64,000 bases of DNA from RGIG6307 sp964424345. GTDB taxonomy: Bacteria > Bacillota > Clostridia > Lachnospirales > Lachnospiraceae. Made by a program: the position numbers and the translations under genes. Every line of letters starts with the position of its first letter. Position 1 is the stretch's first letter. Under the pieces are notes generated by a model, which was given only the letters and a program-made list of their open reading frames with translations, did no database searches and was not told the origin of the DNA. Shown piece after piece: positions 9,311-18,328 of this stretch. The stretch is taken from contig CAYRIK010000005.1 of assembly GCA_964424345.1 (NCBI GenBank), positions 1 through 64,000 on the forward strand. The letters run 5' to 3'.

Positions 9311-11650
9311 TCAGTTATTTTCTGCTAAATATAAACCGATACGGTTTTGTATAATAGAAGCTACTTCCTGCGCGCTCTTTTGATCATTCAAATATGGCTG
9401 AAGTTCTTCTATGATAATACCGAACAATTCAGTATCATTGTTTGCCTTTGCACACGCACCATTTACGAGTGCTAACAGCTTATCTGCATCTTCCTGTGTG
9501 CATGGTCGGTAATCATAACTCCAATCACCCCATCCAATTCCATGTCCGCCTTGCTCTGGAATTGGATTTCCTTCTTCATCTAAAATAAGATTTCCATCTT
9601 CATCTTTGATATATTTTACGTCAACCTTATCTTCTACATAAGCATCAAATGCTGGTTTATAAGAAGAAAAACCATAATAGTTATGACTATTTACATCATA
9701 TTCTTTTGTAAGCGTATCTATTATAAACTCTGCTGCAACCTGCTTCTGATCAGATTTAGAACAAACAGCATATGTTGTATTATAAGCTACGATCAAAGAA
9801 CCATTTCCTGCAACACCTGGCATACCAATGAAGGTTGCTCCATTGTCTCCTAAATATGCTTCGCAAAGCTGAATATCATCTAAAGTTGACAAAGTTTCTG
9901 TTGTCATAAAGACATCCCCTTTAGATAATAAGATTGGATCAACAGGAATATCTCCGTCATAATTGTACTCCTTAGGAAATGTTTTGGCAATCTCTAATAA
10001 GGACAGAAATTCCTCTGTATCAAAATGGCAAACACCATTCTCCCTATCAATAAAATTATCATATCCACTCATCAAAAATGTTGTTATGATAGATTCCTGT
10101 GTCGCGTTGCTTAAAAACTTCATGCCATCTGGCAGATTTTGCAACATTTCCACTGCTTCTGCAAGTGTCCAACCCATTTTATCTCCTGCAATTTTACGAT
10201 TGGCAACTGCAGTTCTAATACCAACACAAGATGGCAATGCATAAATCTTATCGTTTACTTTATATGTATTTACAACACCTTCCAAAAAGTCATCCAAAGA
10301 ATAACCAGCCTGTTCCATATATGGTGTTAATTCTTCTAATATTCCTTTTTGTACCAATTCAGGAAGGCTTAACACTCCGCCATTATCAGATACATTCAAA
10401 ATATCCGGAGCATTATTTCCTGTCAGTTCATTTTTCATACGATTTGCTGCTTCTGCAATATACTGATCGTAATTATCATAATCTGCCTGTGACATAGAAC
10501 TATAATCAACATACTCTATTACTTTAATACGATACTCATCATTTGCTTTGTTAAATGCTACAACATCTTTTTGAAGCGTATCACTCATATACATTGTTGC
10601 AAGGGTAAGAATTGTCTTTTCCTTCACATCCTTACTGTTTGTCTTTACTAATTTTACAAAAGACTCTTCATCCGTTTCCCAATCGCTGTAATAGCCGTAA
10701 ATTTCTTCTGTATTTTCACAGAAAATACCAGTGATATTGTTGCCGTTAATATCGCAATCTAACCAATCTAATACCTTTTCTGTTTCTCCTGTTTCTAATG
10801 ACATCGCACGTACAGCACTGCCGTCAGAATAATAAATCTTGTAGTCATCCCCAACCTGGTAAAAGCCGCTTAAATAATCGCTAAGCGTATATGTTTTGCC
10901 TAACGCTTTTGTTGTTTTATCAATTACACTAAGCTGATTTGCATCTGTACCGTAATAACTTACACATACACTGCCATCTGGCATATTTCCAATGTTTTGG
11001 ATATAAGTTCCAATATCTACAATAAAATCCTTTGTACCATCTTCTTTTAATGCTACTACTTGCTGATTAAACTGTAAATAAACAACAGCATCCTTATCTA
11101 CAGCAACATTTTCTAAGTATACCCAATCATCATTTTTTTCTAATTCTTTGCAAATATCTGATACATCCCAATCTGATAAGACATTTCCTTGTGCATCCAA
11201 TTTTAAAATTCTATATGTGGATGTTCCTGACATGGTTGCTTCATTCCACTCATATTTTTCTGCACAGACTACTGGTGTACCGTCTTCTTGTACTGTAAAA
11301 TAATTGATATATGTCCTATCATCTTCAAAAGAAACTGGTATTCTCTGAAGTGTTTCATCTTTTAAAGACTTTAACCATAATTCCTGTGTCTGTTTATATG
11401 TCGTCTCGTCATAAGATTGGAAAATACCAAGCTGATATCCATTTATTACCCCATATGTATTTATCCAATCATTTGCTCCGATTTTTTCACCCCAATCAAA
11501 ATAACTAGATACATATACATATTCCGGCTGTTTTTGTACTTGTTCGGAACTATTTACATTTGTATTATCCTTATTTCCATTTCCACATCCAGACAATGTG
11601 CCAATTCCTATGACAGCACAAAGCATCAATGCTACAATTTTCTTTTTCAT
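9311..11650 (-). CDS. Large lipoprotein solute-binding protein with extra N-terminal domain (first of pair)
   Basis: First gene of the operon. The signal peptide ends in a lipobox with Cys22. Residues about 40-350 are beta-rich with recurring short DG turns (QVVALKEDGT, KIYYSDGS, SLETGETEKVL), suggestive of a propeller. The binding-protein fold begins at about 355 and includes the hinge-type segment YKVNDKIYALPS. At 779 aa it matches the 809-aa protein in layout but is clearly diverged in sequence. The start ATG has an AAGGAG site. A sigmaA-like promoter lies at 11689-11717, so the operon can be expressed independently of sigV/rsiV upstream. The ligand is not predictable from sequence alone. 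Confidence 0.8.
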   Translation of the reverse strand: MKKKIVALMLCAVIGIGTLSGCGNGNKDNTNVNSSEQVQKQPEYVYVSSYFDWGEKIGANDWINTYGVINGYQLGIFQSYDETTYKQTQELWLKSLKDETLQRIPVSFEDDRTYINYFTVQEDGTPVVCAEKYEWNEATMSGTSTYRILKLDAQGNVLSDWDVSDICKELEKNDDWVYLENVAVDKDAVVYLQFNQQVVALKEDGTKDFIVDIGTYIQNIGNMPDGSVCVSYYGTDANQLSVIDKTTKALGKTYTLSDYLSGFYQVGDDYKIYYSDGSAVRAMSLETGETEKVLDWLDCDINGNNITGIFCENTEEIYGYYSDWETDEESFVKLVKTNSKDVKEKTILTLATMYMSDTLQKDVVAFNKANDEYRIKVIEYVDYSSMSQADYDNYDQYIAEAANRMKNELTGNNAPDILNVSDNGGVLSLPELVQKGILEELTPYMEQAGYSLDDFLEGVVNTYKVNDKIYALPSCVGIRTAVANRKIAGDKMGWTLAEAVEMLQNLPDGMKFLSNATQESIITTFLMSGYDNFIDRENGVCHFDTEEFLSLLEIAKTFPKEYNYDGDIPVDPILLSKGDVFMTTETLSTLDDIQLCEAYLGDNGATFIGMPGVAGNGSLIVAYNTTYAVCSKSDQKQVAAEFIIDTLTKEYDVNSHNYYGFSSYKPAFDAYVEDKVDVKYIKDEDGNLILDEEGNPIPEQGGHGIGWGDWSYDYRPCTQEDADKLLALVNGACAKANNDTELFGIIIEELQPYLNDQKSAQEVASIIQNRIGLYLAENN

Positions 11651-11688
11651 ACCTATACTCCTTATATTACATATTCGTAATACTTATT

Positions 11689-11717
11689 AGTATACTTTAT
11701 TTCTTTTTGTATGTAAA
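11689..11717 (-). promoter_or_regulatory. Promoter of the transport operon
   Basis: On the minus strand a TTTACA -35 box (712-717) and TATACT -10 box (689-694) are separated by 17 bp, about 40 bp before the start codon of the first binding protein. A small dyad, ATACT-N4-AGTAT, overlaps the -10 region and could be an operator. Confidence 0.55.
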
Positions 11718-11726
11718 TTTAAGTTT

Positions 11727-12656
11727 TTATGAAGATTTTCGAATATCTTTTAGCACTTCTGACGGAATTTCAAATTCTACAGCTCCCATATACATCGGTG
11801 CTACATCACCTTCATTAAAAGCAATCACAATATTGTTATTTTCATTTAAATAAAAAGAAGTTTCATCGGTGATTTTTGCAAAATTCCACTCTTCCACGTC
11901 TTGCTCTAACCAATACATCACCATATCATCTGCTTTCATCTGTTCTTTCATTTGCAGTTTGATATTTTCGCTGATTAGAGTAATATAATCAGCTCCTTCT
12001 ACAAACAAATCTTTTAACTCCAGACGTTTCCCACTGTTTAAATCAATTGTATAATAGTAATTCCATTCATATCCACTTCCTGCACCTTGATAACAACAAA
12101 GCTTTAATGTAAAATATCCCGGAATTGTAGGCAATGCTATGCTTTCTACATTTAACTGCTGATATCCCATTTCATCATGCATATACTGTTCGAAATCATG
12201 CACCAATCCATCTGTAATTTCTTGAATTTCTTGATTAATTTCACTCGTTGTCTTTTCCAATCCAACGCTTCTTGTATCCTTTGCCAATGCAATGGCATCT
12301 ACTTTCACATCCGCACTATGTCTTTGTGTTTCATAATGATAATCTCGAAATGTTACAAGACGAACTAAATTACCGATCATTGGAATCTGTTCCATTGCAT
12401 ATGCTACTTGAAAAGAAGTATTTGGCAAAATCAAAAACAACGCCAGACACGCACTAAGTGCCATTGCAGCTCCATGATATTTGTATTTTCGTTCTTTTTT
12501 AACACGTTTTTCTTGTTTTGCTGTTTTTATTGTCTGCCGAAGACACTCCAACTGTTCTTCTGACATCTGAACTTGCTTATAATTATGCTTCAAAGATTTT
12601 AAGACCTTTTCGGCCCGCTCATTTGCTTCTTTTGTTTCAGGAAAAATATAAATCAT
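11727..12656 (-). CDS. rsiV: Anti-sigma factor RsiV-like (DUF3298/DUF4163)
   Basis: Single-pass membrane anti-sigma factor. Residues 1-60 are cytoplasmic and basic, 62-80 form the helix, and 85-309 are extracellular with the DUF4163/DUF3298 layout, ending in the family-typical MYMGAVEFEIPSE. In Bacillus subtilis, Enterococcus and Clostridioides difficile, RsiV binds lysozyme and is then cleaved at two sites, releasing sigmaV. The gene follows the sigma gene by 16 bp, as in characterised sigV-rsiV pairs. The protein here is 309 aa, slightly longer than the Bacillus protein. An RseP homologue that could perform the second cleavage is encoded at 51618-52664. Lysozyme sensing is inferred from the family. 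Confidence 0.85.
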   Translation of the reverse strand: MIYIFPETKEANERAEKVLKSLKHNYKQVQMSEEQLECLRQTIKTAKQEKRVKKERKYKYHGAAMALSACLALFLILPNTSFQVAYAMEQIPMIGNLVRLVTFRDYHYETQRHSADVKVDAIALAKDTRSVGLEKTTSEINQEIQEITDGLVHDFEQYMHDEMGYQQLNVESIALPTIPGYFTLKLCCYQGAGSGYEWNYYYTIDLNSGKRLELKDLFVEGADYITLISENIKLQMKEQMKADDMVMYWLEQDVEEWNFAKITDETSFYLNENNNIVIAFNEGDVAPMYMGAVEFEIPSEVLKDIRKSS

Positions 12657-12672
12657 ATGTTGATTCCTTTCT

Positions 12673-13200
12673 TTAAACTATATTCTGGTTTGCATCTTCT
12701 GAAAGTGTGATACGCATTTTCTTCATACAACGATACAATCTGCTTTTGATTGTATTGATATTTTCTCCAAGTAATTCTGCTATTTCTTCTATTTTCTTAT
12801 CTTCAAAGAAGCGTAATAAAATAATCGCCTTTTCTTCTGGTGCAAGTGAATCTAACACTCTTTGTAAATCAATATCTGCGTATGCATCTTCTTGGTAGCC
12901 AACACCTTTTTCATCCGTCTCCAGTATGGCATCATAAGAAATAAATTTGGGCTGTTTTACATATTTAAAGATTTCGTTCAGCATCACTCTATATACCCAT
13001 GTTTTTGCATATTCTTGATTATGTAATGTATGACTTCCTTTTATTGCTTTATATGCTCCATTTTGAACAATATCCATTGCATCATCTTCATTATGTACAT
13101 AGCTGTAAGCTAATCGATAATACTGGTTGTAATGTTCTAAAATAATTTCTTCTACTAATTCCTGATTCTTTTTCTTTTTGGCTTTTATAAATAACGCCAA
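12673..13200 (-). CDS. sigV: ECF RNA polymerase sigma factor, SigV-like
   Basis: The 175-aa ECF sigma factor has region 2 (about 20-85, with YVHNEDDAMDIVQNGAYKA) and region 4 (about 115-165, with the helix-turn-helix around EEIAELLGENINTIKSRL). It directs transcription to envelope-stress genes when released by its anti-sigma factor. The start codon is TTG, preceded by a strong purine-rich site (AGGGAGGGAG). It is first in a two-gene unit with rsiV. The promoter at 13237-13264 has good sigmaA boxes but also contains a GAAAC motif in the -35 zone, which would allow autoregulation by an ECF factor. Confidence 0.87.
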   Translation of the reverse strand: MALFIKAKKKKNQELVEEIILEHYNQYYRLAYSYVHNEDDAMDIVQNGAYKAIKGSHTLHNQEYAKTWVYRVMLNEIFKYVKQPKFISYDAILETDEKGVGYQEDAYADIDLQRVLDSLAPEEKAIILLRFFEDKKIEEIAELLGENINTIKSRLYRCMKKMRITLSEDANQNIV

Positions 13201-13236
13201 CCTTCTCCCTCCCTTTTGTCCGTTCGTTTATTAGAT

Positions 13237-13264
13237 ATTATATAGGGTAAAAAAGTTTCGTCAA
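13237..13264 (-). promoter_or_regulatory. sigV promoter
   Basis: TTGACG (-35, 13259-13264) and TATAAT (-10, 13237-13242) on the minus strand are 16 bp apart, about 37 bp before the TTG start. The bases GAAAC straddle the -35 box, a hallmark of ECF promoters, so a second overlapping autoregulated promoter is possible. Confidence 0.55.
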
Positions 13265-13333
13265 TGTGATAAAATAACCACATTTTTTATTTGTTTCTGT
13301 ATACTATTATATGAGTATTTCAAAACAAACGAA

Positions 13334-13374
13334 AAGGCTACTTAACTAGTCATTACAACTAATTAAATAGCCTT
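13334..13374 (-). terminator. Terminator after tpiA
   Basis: A 17-bp imperfect stem (arms 13334-13350 and 13358-13374, two wobble/mismatch positions) with a 7-nt loop lies 50 bp past the tpiA stop, followed on the minus strand by a T-rich stretch. Confidence 0.75.
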
Positions 13375-13423
13375 CTTAGCACGTTATTTATTTCAAAATC
13401 TGTTTATTTTGTATAAATACTTA

Positions 13424-14173
13424 TTATTTGTTATAGCAAACGATCTTGCCAAATTCTGGCTTAAGAGAAGCCCCGCCAACTAAACCGCCGTCGATGTTTT
13501 CTTTTGCAAATAATTCAGCTGCGTTTCCGCCGTTTACAGAACCGCCGTACTGGATACGGATAGCTGCTGCTGTTGCATCATCATAAACTTCTGCAACACA
13601 AGCTCTGATTGCTGCACAAACTTCTTCAGCCTGATCACTTGTAGCTGTCATACCTGTACCGATAGCCCAGATTGGTTCATAAGCGATAACTGCTGTTGCA
13701 GCCTGCTCTGCTGTTACATTTAAGAGAGCAATCTTAATCTGCTGACGAACGAAATCAATAGTAACGCCCTGTTCTCTCTGTGTTAAAGTTTCACCACAGC
13801 AGATGATAGGTGTGATACCATGTTCGAAAGCCTTTAATACTTTCTTATTTACTGTTTCATCTGTTTCAGCAAAATATTCTCTTCTTTCAGAGTGACCGAT
13901 AATAACATACTTAACGCCTGCATCTACTAACATAGCTGGAGAAATTTCGCCTGTGTAAGCGCCTTTTTCTTCAAAGTACATATTTTCAGCACCGATCTGA
14001 ATGTTGCTGCCCTTTGCAGCTTCCATAGCTGGAATGATATCAATAGCTGGTACGCAGAATACTACGTCAACATCTTCGTTAGCTACTACTGGCTTTAATT
14101 CTTCAACTAAAGCTACAGCCTGGCTAGGAGTCATGTTCATTTTCCAGTTACCTGCAACGATTTTCTTTCTCAT
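13424..14173 (-). CDS. tpiA: Triosephosphate isomerase
   Basis: Interconverts dihydroxyacetone phosphate and glyceraldehyde 3-phosphate in glycolysis. The 249 aa show the TIM-barrel landmarks: substrate Lys in GNWKMN near the start, the catalytic His in IIGHSERR, the catalytic Glu in AYEPIWAIGTG, and the phosphate-binding QYGGSVNGGN. It lies 32 bp after pgk in a gap-pgk-tpiA glycolytic operon, with a terminator just downstream. Confidence 0.98.
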   Translation of the reverse strand: MRKKIVAGNWKMNMTPSQAVALVEELKPVVANEDVDVVFCVPAIDIIPAMEAAKGSNIQIGAENMYFEEKGAYTGEISPAMLVDAGVKYVIIGHSERREYFAETDETVNKKVLKAFEHGITPIICCGETLTQREQGVTIDFVRQQIKIALLNVTAEQAATAVIAYEPIWAIGTGMTATSDQAEEVCAAIRACVAEVYDDATAAAIRIQYGGSVNGGNAAELFAKENIDGGLVGGASLKPEFGKIVCYNK

Positions 14174-14205
14174 TATAAAATACCTCTTTAGAATATTATG
14201 ATAAA

Positions 14206-15432
14206 TTAAGCGCGGTCATCTGCTGCAACAACGCCTGGAAGTTCCTTACCTTCTAAGAACTCTAAGGAAGCACCGCCACCTGTAGAGATATGGCTCATCT
14301 TGTCAGCGAAACCTAACTGGTTAACTGCTGCTGCAGAGTCACCACCACCGATGATTGTAGTAGCTTCTGTTTCAGATAAAGCCTTAGCTACTGCGATAGT
14401 ACCTTTTGCAAGAACAGGGTTTTCGAATACACCCATAGGTCCATTCCATACAACTGTCTTTGCTGTCTTAACAGCTTCTGCGAATAATTCAGCAGACTTT
14501 GGTCCGATATCAAGACCCATAACACCTGCTGGGATAGCATCTGCTGCTACATATTCTACTTCGATTTCAGCGTCGATAGGATTTGGGAAAGAAGCTGCAA
14601 CTGCTGCATCGATAGGAAGTAATAACTTCTTGCCTAACTTTTCAGCCTTAGCAAGCATTTCTCTACAGTAATCAAGCTTTTCATCATCAACTAATGAATT
14701 ACCGATTTCCATACCCTGTGCTTTTAAGAATGTGAATGCCATACCACCACCGATGATTAATGTATCACATTTCTCAAGTAAGTTAGAGATAACGTTTAAC
14801 TTATCAGCAACCTTTGCACCACCAAGAATAGCTACGAAAGGTCTTACTGGATTTTCTACTGCATTGCCTAAGAATTCGATTTCTTTCTGCATTAAGTAAC
14901 CAACTGCGTTCTCGCCGCCCTTAGCTGTGATGAACTTTGTAACACCTTCTACAGAAGCGTGTGCTCTATGAGAAGAACCGAAAGCGTCACATACATATAC
15001 GTCTGCAAGATCAGCTAATTCCTTAGAGAATTCTTCGCCGTTCTTTGTTTCTTCTTTGCCACGGAAACGTGTATTCTGTAATAATACTACATCACCATTG
15101 TTCATAGCTTCTACAGCCTTAGTAGCTGCTTCGCCTGTTACGTTGTAATCAGAAACGAAAACAACTTCTTTTCCTAATTTAGCTGTTAAGCTTGCTGCTA
15201 CTGGAGCTAAAGATTCGCCTTCGTTAGGGCCGTTTTTAACTTTGCCTAAGTGAGAGCAAAGAATAACTTTACCACCGTCATTGATTAATTTCTTAATTGT
15301 AGGCAGTGCTGCATTGATACGAGTTTCGTCTGTGATCTTGCCTTCCTTTAAAGGTACGTTAAAGTCACATCTAACGAGTACTCTCTTGCCATTTACGTTG
15401 ATATCATCAACTGACTTCTTATTTAAACCCAT
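14206..15432 (-). CDS. pgk: Phosphoglycerate kinase
   Basis: Transfers phosphate from 1,3-bisphosphoglycerate to ADP. The protein has both family domains, with RCDFNVPL near the N-terminus, the Gly-rich GGGMAFTFLKA in the nucleotide half, and GGGDSAAAV near the end. I start it at ATG 15432 (MGLNKKSV, 408 aa), because a GGAGG site lies 8 bp upstream; the frame stays open to a TTG at 15447, but that codon overlaps the ribosome site. It is the middle gene of gap-pgk-tpiA. A strong hairpin separates it from gap. Confidence 0.97.
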   Translation of the reverse strand: MGLNKKSVDDINVNGKRVLVRCDFNVPLKEGKITDETRINAALPTIKKLINDGGKVILCSHLGKVKNGPNEGESLAPVAASLTAKLGKEVVFVSDYNVTGEAATKAVEAMNNGDVVLLQNTRFRGKEETKNGEEFSKELADLADVYVCDAFGSSHRAHASVEGVTKFITAKGGENAVGYLMQKEIEFLGNAVENPVRPFVAILGGAKVADKLNVISNLLEKCDTLIIGGGMAFTFLKAQGMEIGNSLVDDEKLDYCREMLAKAEKLGKKLLLPIDAAVAASFPNPIDAEIEVEYVAADAIPAGVMGLDIGPKSAELFAEAVKTAKTVVWNGPMGVFENPVLAKGTIAVAKALSETEATTIIGGGDSAAAVNQLGFADKMSHISTGGGASLEFLEGKELPGVVAADDRA

Positions 15433-15456
15433 TGTAATATCCTCCAAAAAAATTTT

Positions 15457-15483
15457 GAGGTCCAGTCCAAGAGACCGGACCTC
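15457..15483 (-). promoter_or_regulatory. Intercistronic hairpin between gap and pgk
   Basis: GAGGTCC (15457-15463) pairs with GGACCTC (15477-15483), with a further GTC/GAC pairing inside. On the minus strand it is followed by AAAA and then seven T residues before the pgk ribosome site. It could act as a leaky terminator setting the gap:pgk ratio, or as an mRNA-stabilising or processing element. Confidence 0.6.
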
Positions 15484-15505
15484 ATTAGGTCAATGAAATA
15501 ACAGA

Positions 15506-16519
15506 TTATGCTAACTCAGCGAAGTACTTAATTGTCTTAACCATCTGAGATGTGTAGCTGTTTTCGTTATCATACCAAGATACAACCTGTACCTGAGTAT
15601 TGCCATCTTCCATAGGTGCTACCATTGTCTGTGTAGCATCGAATAAAGAGCCGTATGTCATACCGATAACGTCAGAAGAAACGATTTCATCTGTGTTGTA
15701 TCCGTAAGAATCTGTAGAAGCTGCCTTCATAGCTGCGTTGATTTCGTCCTTTGTAACCTGACCCTTAACAACTGCAACTAAGATTGTTGTAGAACCTGTA
15801 GGGGTTGGAACACGCTGTGCAGAACCGATTAACTTACCGTTTAATTCTGGGATAACTAAACCGATAGCCTTTGCAGCACCTGTAGAGTTAGGAACGATAT
15901 TCTGAGCACCTGCACGAGCACGTCTCTTATCACCCTTTCTCTGAGGACCGTCTAAGATCATCTGATCGCCTGTGTAAGCGTGAACTGTTGTCATGATACC
16001 GCTCTGGATTGGAGCTAAATCATTTAAAGCCTTAGCCATAGGAGCTAAGCAGTTTGTTGTACAAGAAGCAGCGGAGATAATCTTATCTTCTGCTGTTAAT
16101 GTGTTGTGGTTTACATTGTAAACGATAGTTGGTAAATCGTTACCTGCTGGAGCAGAGATAACAACCTTCTTTGCACCTGCTTCGATATGAGCCTGTGCTT
16201 TTGCTTTGCTTGTGTAGAAACCTGTACATTCAAGAACAACGTCTACGTCAAGTTCGCCCCATGGAAGTTCAGCTGCGTTAGCTTTTGCATAGATTGTGAT
16301 TGTCTTGCCGTTTACTGTGATAGAGTTTTCACCAGCTACTACTGTGCTAGCGTATTTGTAAGTACCCTGTGCTGTATCATACTTTAATAAGTGAGCAAGC
16401 ATTTCAGGACTTGTTAAGTCGTTGATTGCTACTACTTCATAACCTTCAGCATCGAACATCTGTCTGAAAGCAAGACGACCGATACGGCCAAAACCATTAA
16501 TTGCTACTTTAACTGCCAT
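15506..16519 (-). CDS. gap: Glyceraldehyde-3-phosphate dehydrogenase
   Basis: Oxidises glyceraldehyde 3-phosphate with NAD and phosphate. The Rossmann motif INGFGRIGRLAFR is at residues 7-19 and the catalytic Cys153 is in SAASCTTNCLAP. The length of 337 aa is standard. It is first in the gap-pgk-tpiA operon, with an AAGGAGG ribosome site and a clear sigmaA promoter at 16604-16632. It is transcribed divergently from the DUF1846 gene. Confidence 0.98.
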   Translation of the reverse strand: MAVKVAINGFGRIGRLAFRQMFDAEGYEVVAINDLTSPEMLAHLLKYDTAQGTYKYASTVVAGENSITVNGKTITIYAKANAAELPWGELDVDVVLECTGFYTSKAKAQAHIEAGAKKVVISAPAGNDLPTIVYNVNHNTLTAEDKIISAASCTTNCLAPMAKALNDLAPIQSGIMTTVHAYTGDQMILDGPQRKGDKRRARAGAQNIVPNSTGAAKAIGLVIPELNGKLIGSAQRVPTPTGSTTILVAVVKGQVTKDEINAAMKAASTDSYGYNTDEIVSSDVIGMTYGSLFDATQTMVAPMEDGNTQVQVVSWYDNENSYTSQMVKTIKYFAELA

Positions 16520-16603
16520 TGTGGAAATCCTCCTTGAAAAAAATAAAATTATTCATTGCACTTTTAGGTGCAACAAGATTGACAATTTTTTATCAGCGTA
16601 ACC

Positions 16604-16632
16604 ATTGTACCCTTTTTTATTCACTTTTGCAA
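16604..16632 (-). promoter_or_regulatory. gap promoter
   Basis: TTGCAA (16627-16632) and TACAAT (16604-16609) on the minus strand with a 17-bp spacer, giving a 5' UTR of about 75 nt before gap. Confidence 0.75.
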
Positions 16633-16703
16633 GTCCCAATATAAATATTTTTCCATTTCTTGTGCGGATTTTGTTTAAATCTTGTTTTTTTTTAAATAAT
16701 AAA

Positions 16704-16732
16704 TTGTGCAACGACCAAAATAGTGATATAGT
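16704..16732 (+). promoter_or_regulatory. Promoter of the DUF1846 gene
   Basis: TTGTGC (16704-16709) and TATAGT (16727-16732) with a 17-bp spacer, about 63 bp before the ATG. It is back-to-back with the gap promoter, leaving about 70 bp between the two -35 boxes. Confidence 0.6.
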
Positions 16733-16795
16733 GTATAAGGTACAAATGATATCAATAAAGACCAATTATTATAAAGAAAGAAGAGAATTTAACCG

Positions 16796-18256
16796 ATGAA
16801 GATAGGCTTTGATAACGAGAAATACTTAAAAATGCAGTCCCAGCACATTATGGAACGTATCGACAAGTTTGACAACAAGCTTTATTTGGAGTTTGGCGGA
16901 AAATTATTCGATGACTTCCACGCTTCCCGCGTTCTTCCTGGTTTTGCAGCAGACAGTAAACTTCAGATGCTGATGCAGCTTGCTGACCACGCTGAGATTG
17001 TCATGGTCGTAAGTGCAGAAGACATTCAGAAAAACAAAGTCCGTGGTGATCTTGGAATCACATACGATGATGATGTTGTACGTCTGTTAGATGAATTTCA
17101 GAATAAAGGATTATATGTCGGAAGTGTTGTTCTGACAAGATATGATGAACAAAGAAGTGCCGTTTTATTCCAGAAGAGACTGGAAAAGCTTGGCATCAAG
17201 GTATATCACCATTATGACATTCCAGGTTATCCTACAAATGTACCTCTGATTGTTAGTGAAGATGGTTATGGAAAAAATGATTATATCGAAACAACCCGTC
17301 CATTGGTTGTCATTACTGCACCAGGCCCTGGCAGCGGTAAAATGAGCACTTGTCTTTCCCAGCTTTACCATGAACATAAAAGAGGAATCCGCGCAGGCTA
17401 TGCTAAATTTGAAACTTTCCCTATTTGGAATCTTCCATTAGACCATCCGGTAAACTTAGCTTATGAAGCTGCTACTGCGGACTTAAACGATGTAAATATG
17501 ATTGATCCTTTCCATTTAAAGGCTTATGGTGTAACTACTGTAAACTATAATCGTGACGTAGAAATCTTCCCTGTATTAAATGCAATGTTTATGATGATCT
17601 ATGGTGAAAGCCCTTATGCTTCTCCTACAGACATGGGCGTTAATATGGCAGGAAACTGCATCATTGATGATGACGTTTGTCGTGAAGCTTCCCGTCAGGA
17701 AATCATCCGCAGATACTATGATGCAATCGTTGGTGTTGCAAATGGCAAACGCCAGCAGGATGAAGTAAATAAGATTGAATTACTGATGAGCCGCGAACAT
17801 ATCGCTCCAACAGACAGACCTACTGTAAAACCAGCTTTAATTCGTGCAGAAGCTACAAGCGCACCTGCTGTTGCAATCGAACTTGCTGACGGAACAATCA
17901 TTACTGGAAAAACAAGCAATCTGTTAGGTGCAAGCAGTGCTGCATTGTTAAATTCTATTAAAGTATTAGCAGGCATTCCTCATGACAATAAAATTTTAGC
18001 ACCATCTGCGATTGAACCAATCCAGGAATTAAAGACCAAATACTTAAAGAGCAAAAACCCTCGTCTTCATACAGACGAAGTACTAATTGCACTTTCTGCT
18101 ACTGCTGCTACAAATCAGGATGCTGCATTAGCACTTGCCCAGCTTCCTAAGCTGCGTGGCTGTCAGGTACATTCCAGCGTATTGCTTGGTTCTGTCGATA
18201 CAAAAACATTCAAAAAACTTGGCTGCAATGTAACTTGTGAACCAAAGAAGGGCTAA
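16796..18256 (+). CDS. DUF1846 family protein
   Basis: Conserved 486-aa cytoplasmic protein of the DUF1846 family, known mainly from structural genomics. A nucleotide-binding-like loop, APGPGSGKMST, lies at 175-185, and the flanking regions (for example SPTDMGVNMAGN and the IPGYPTNVPLIVS segment) are strongly conserved in the family. Its biochemical role is not established. There is an AAGAGAA site before the ATG. It is monocistronic, divergent from gap, and ends at a strong palindromic terminator. Confidence 0.9.
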   Translation: MKIGFDNEKYLKMQSQHIMERIDKFDNKLYLEFGGKLFDDFHASRVLPGFAADSKLQMLMQLADHAEIVMVVSAEDIQKNKVRGDLGITYDDDVVRLLDEFQNKGLYVGSVVLTRYDEQRSAVLFQKRLEKLGIKVYHHYDIPGYPTNVPLIVSEDGYGKNDYIETTRPLVVITAPGPGSGKMSTCLSQLYHEHKRGIRAGYAKFETFPIWNLPLDHPVNLAYEAATADLNDVNMIDPFHLKAYGVTTVNYNRDVEIFPVLNAMFMMIYGESPYASPTDMGVNMAGNCIIDDDVCREASRQEIIRRYYDAIVGVANGKRQQDEVNKIELLMSREHIAPTDRPTVKPALIRAEATSAPAVAIELADGTIITGKTSNLLGASSAALLNSIKVLAGIPHDNKILAPSAIEPIQELKTKYLKSKNPRLHTDEVLIALSATAATNQDAALALAQLPKLRGCQVHSSVLLGSVDTKTFKKLGCNVTCEPKKG

Positions 18257-18279
18257 CATAATTCTTAAAACAAATAAAA

Positions 18280-18323
18280 GCTTTTTCATTTTATTAGAAA
18301 CGAGTAATTTTCCATGAAAAAGC
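18280..18323 (+). terminator. Hairpin after the DUF1846 gene
   Basis: GCTTTTTCAT (18280-18289) pairs perfectly with ATGAAAAAGC (18314-18323) across a 24-nt loop, just 24 bp past the stop codon. No T-run follows, so it is a weak terminator or a 3'-end stabiliser ahead of the stronger palindrome. Confidence 0.4.
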
Positions 18324-18328
18324 GTACA

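Noticed and set aside
14300..14671. 123-codon open frame opposite pgk
   Set aside because: Antisense shadow of a highly expressed gene with biased codons; no ribosome site and low-complexity product.
16553..16765. 70-codon minus-strand frame upstream of gap
   Set aside because: It covers both promoters of the divergent region and has no ribosome site.
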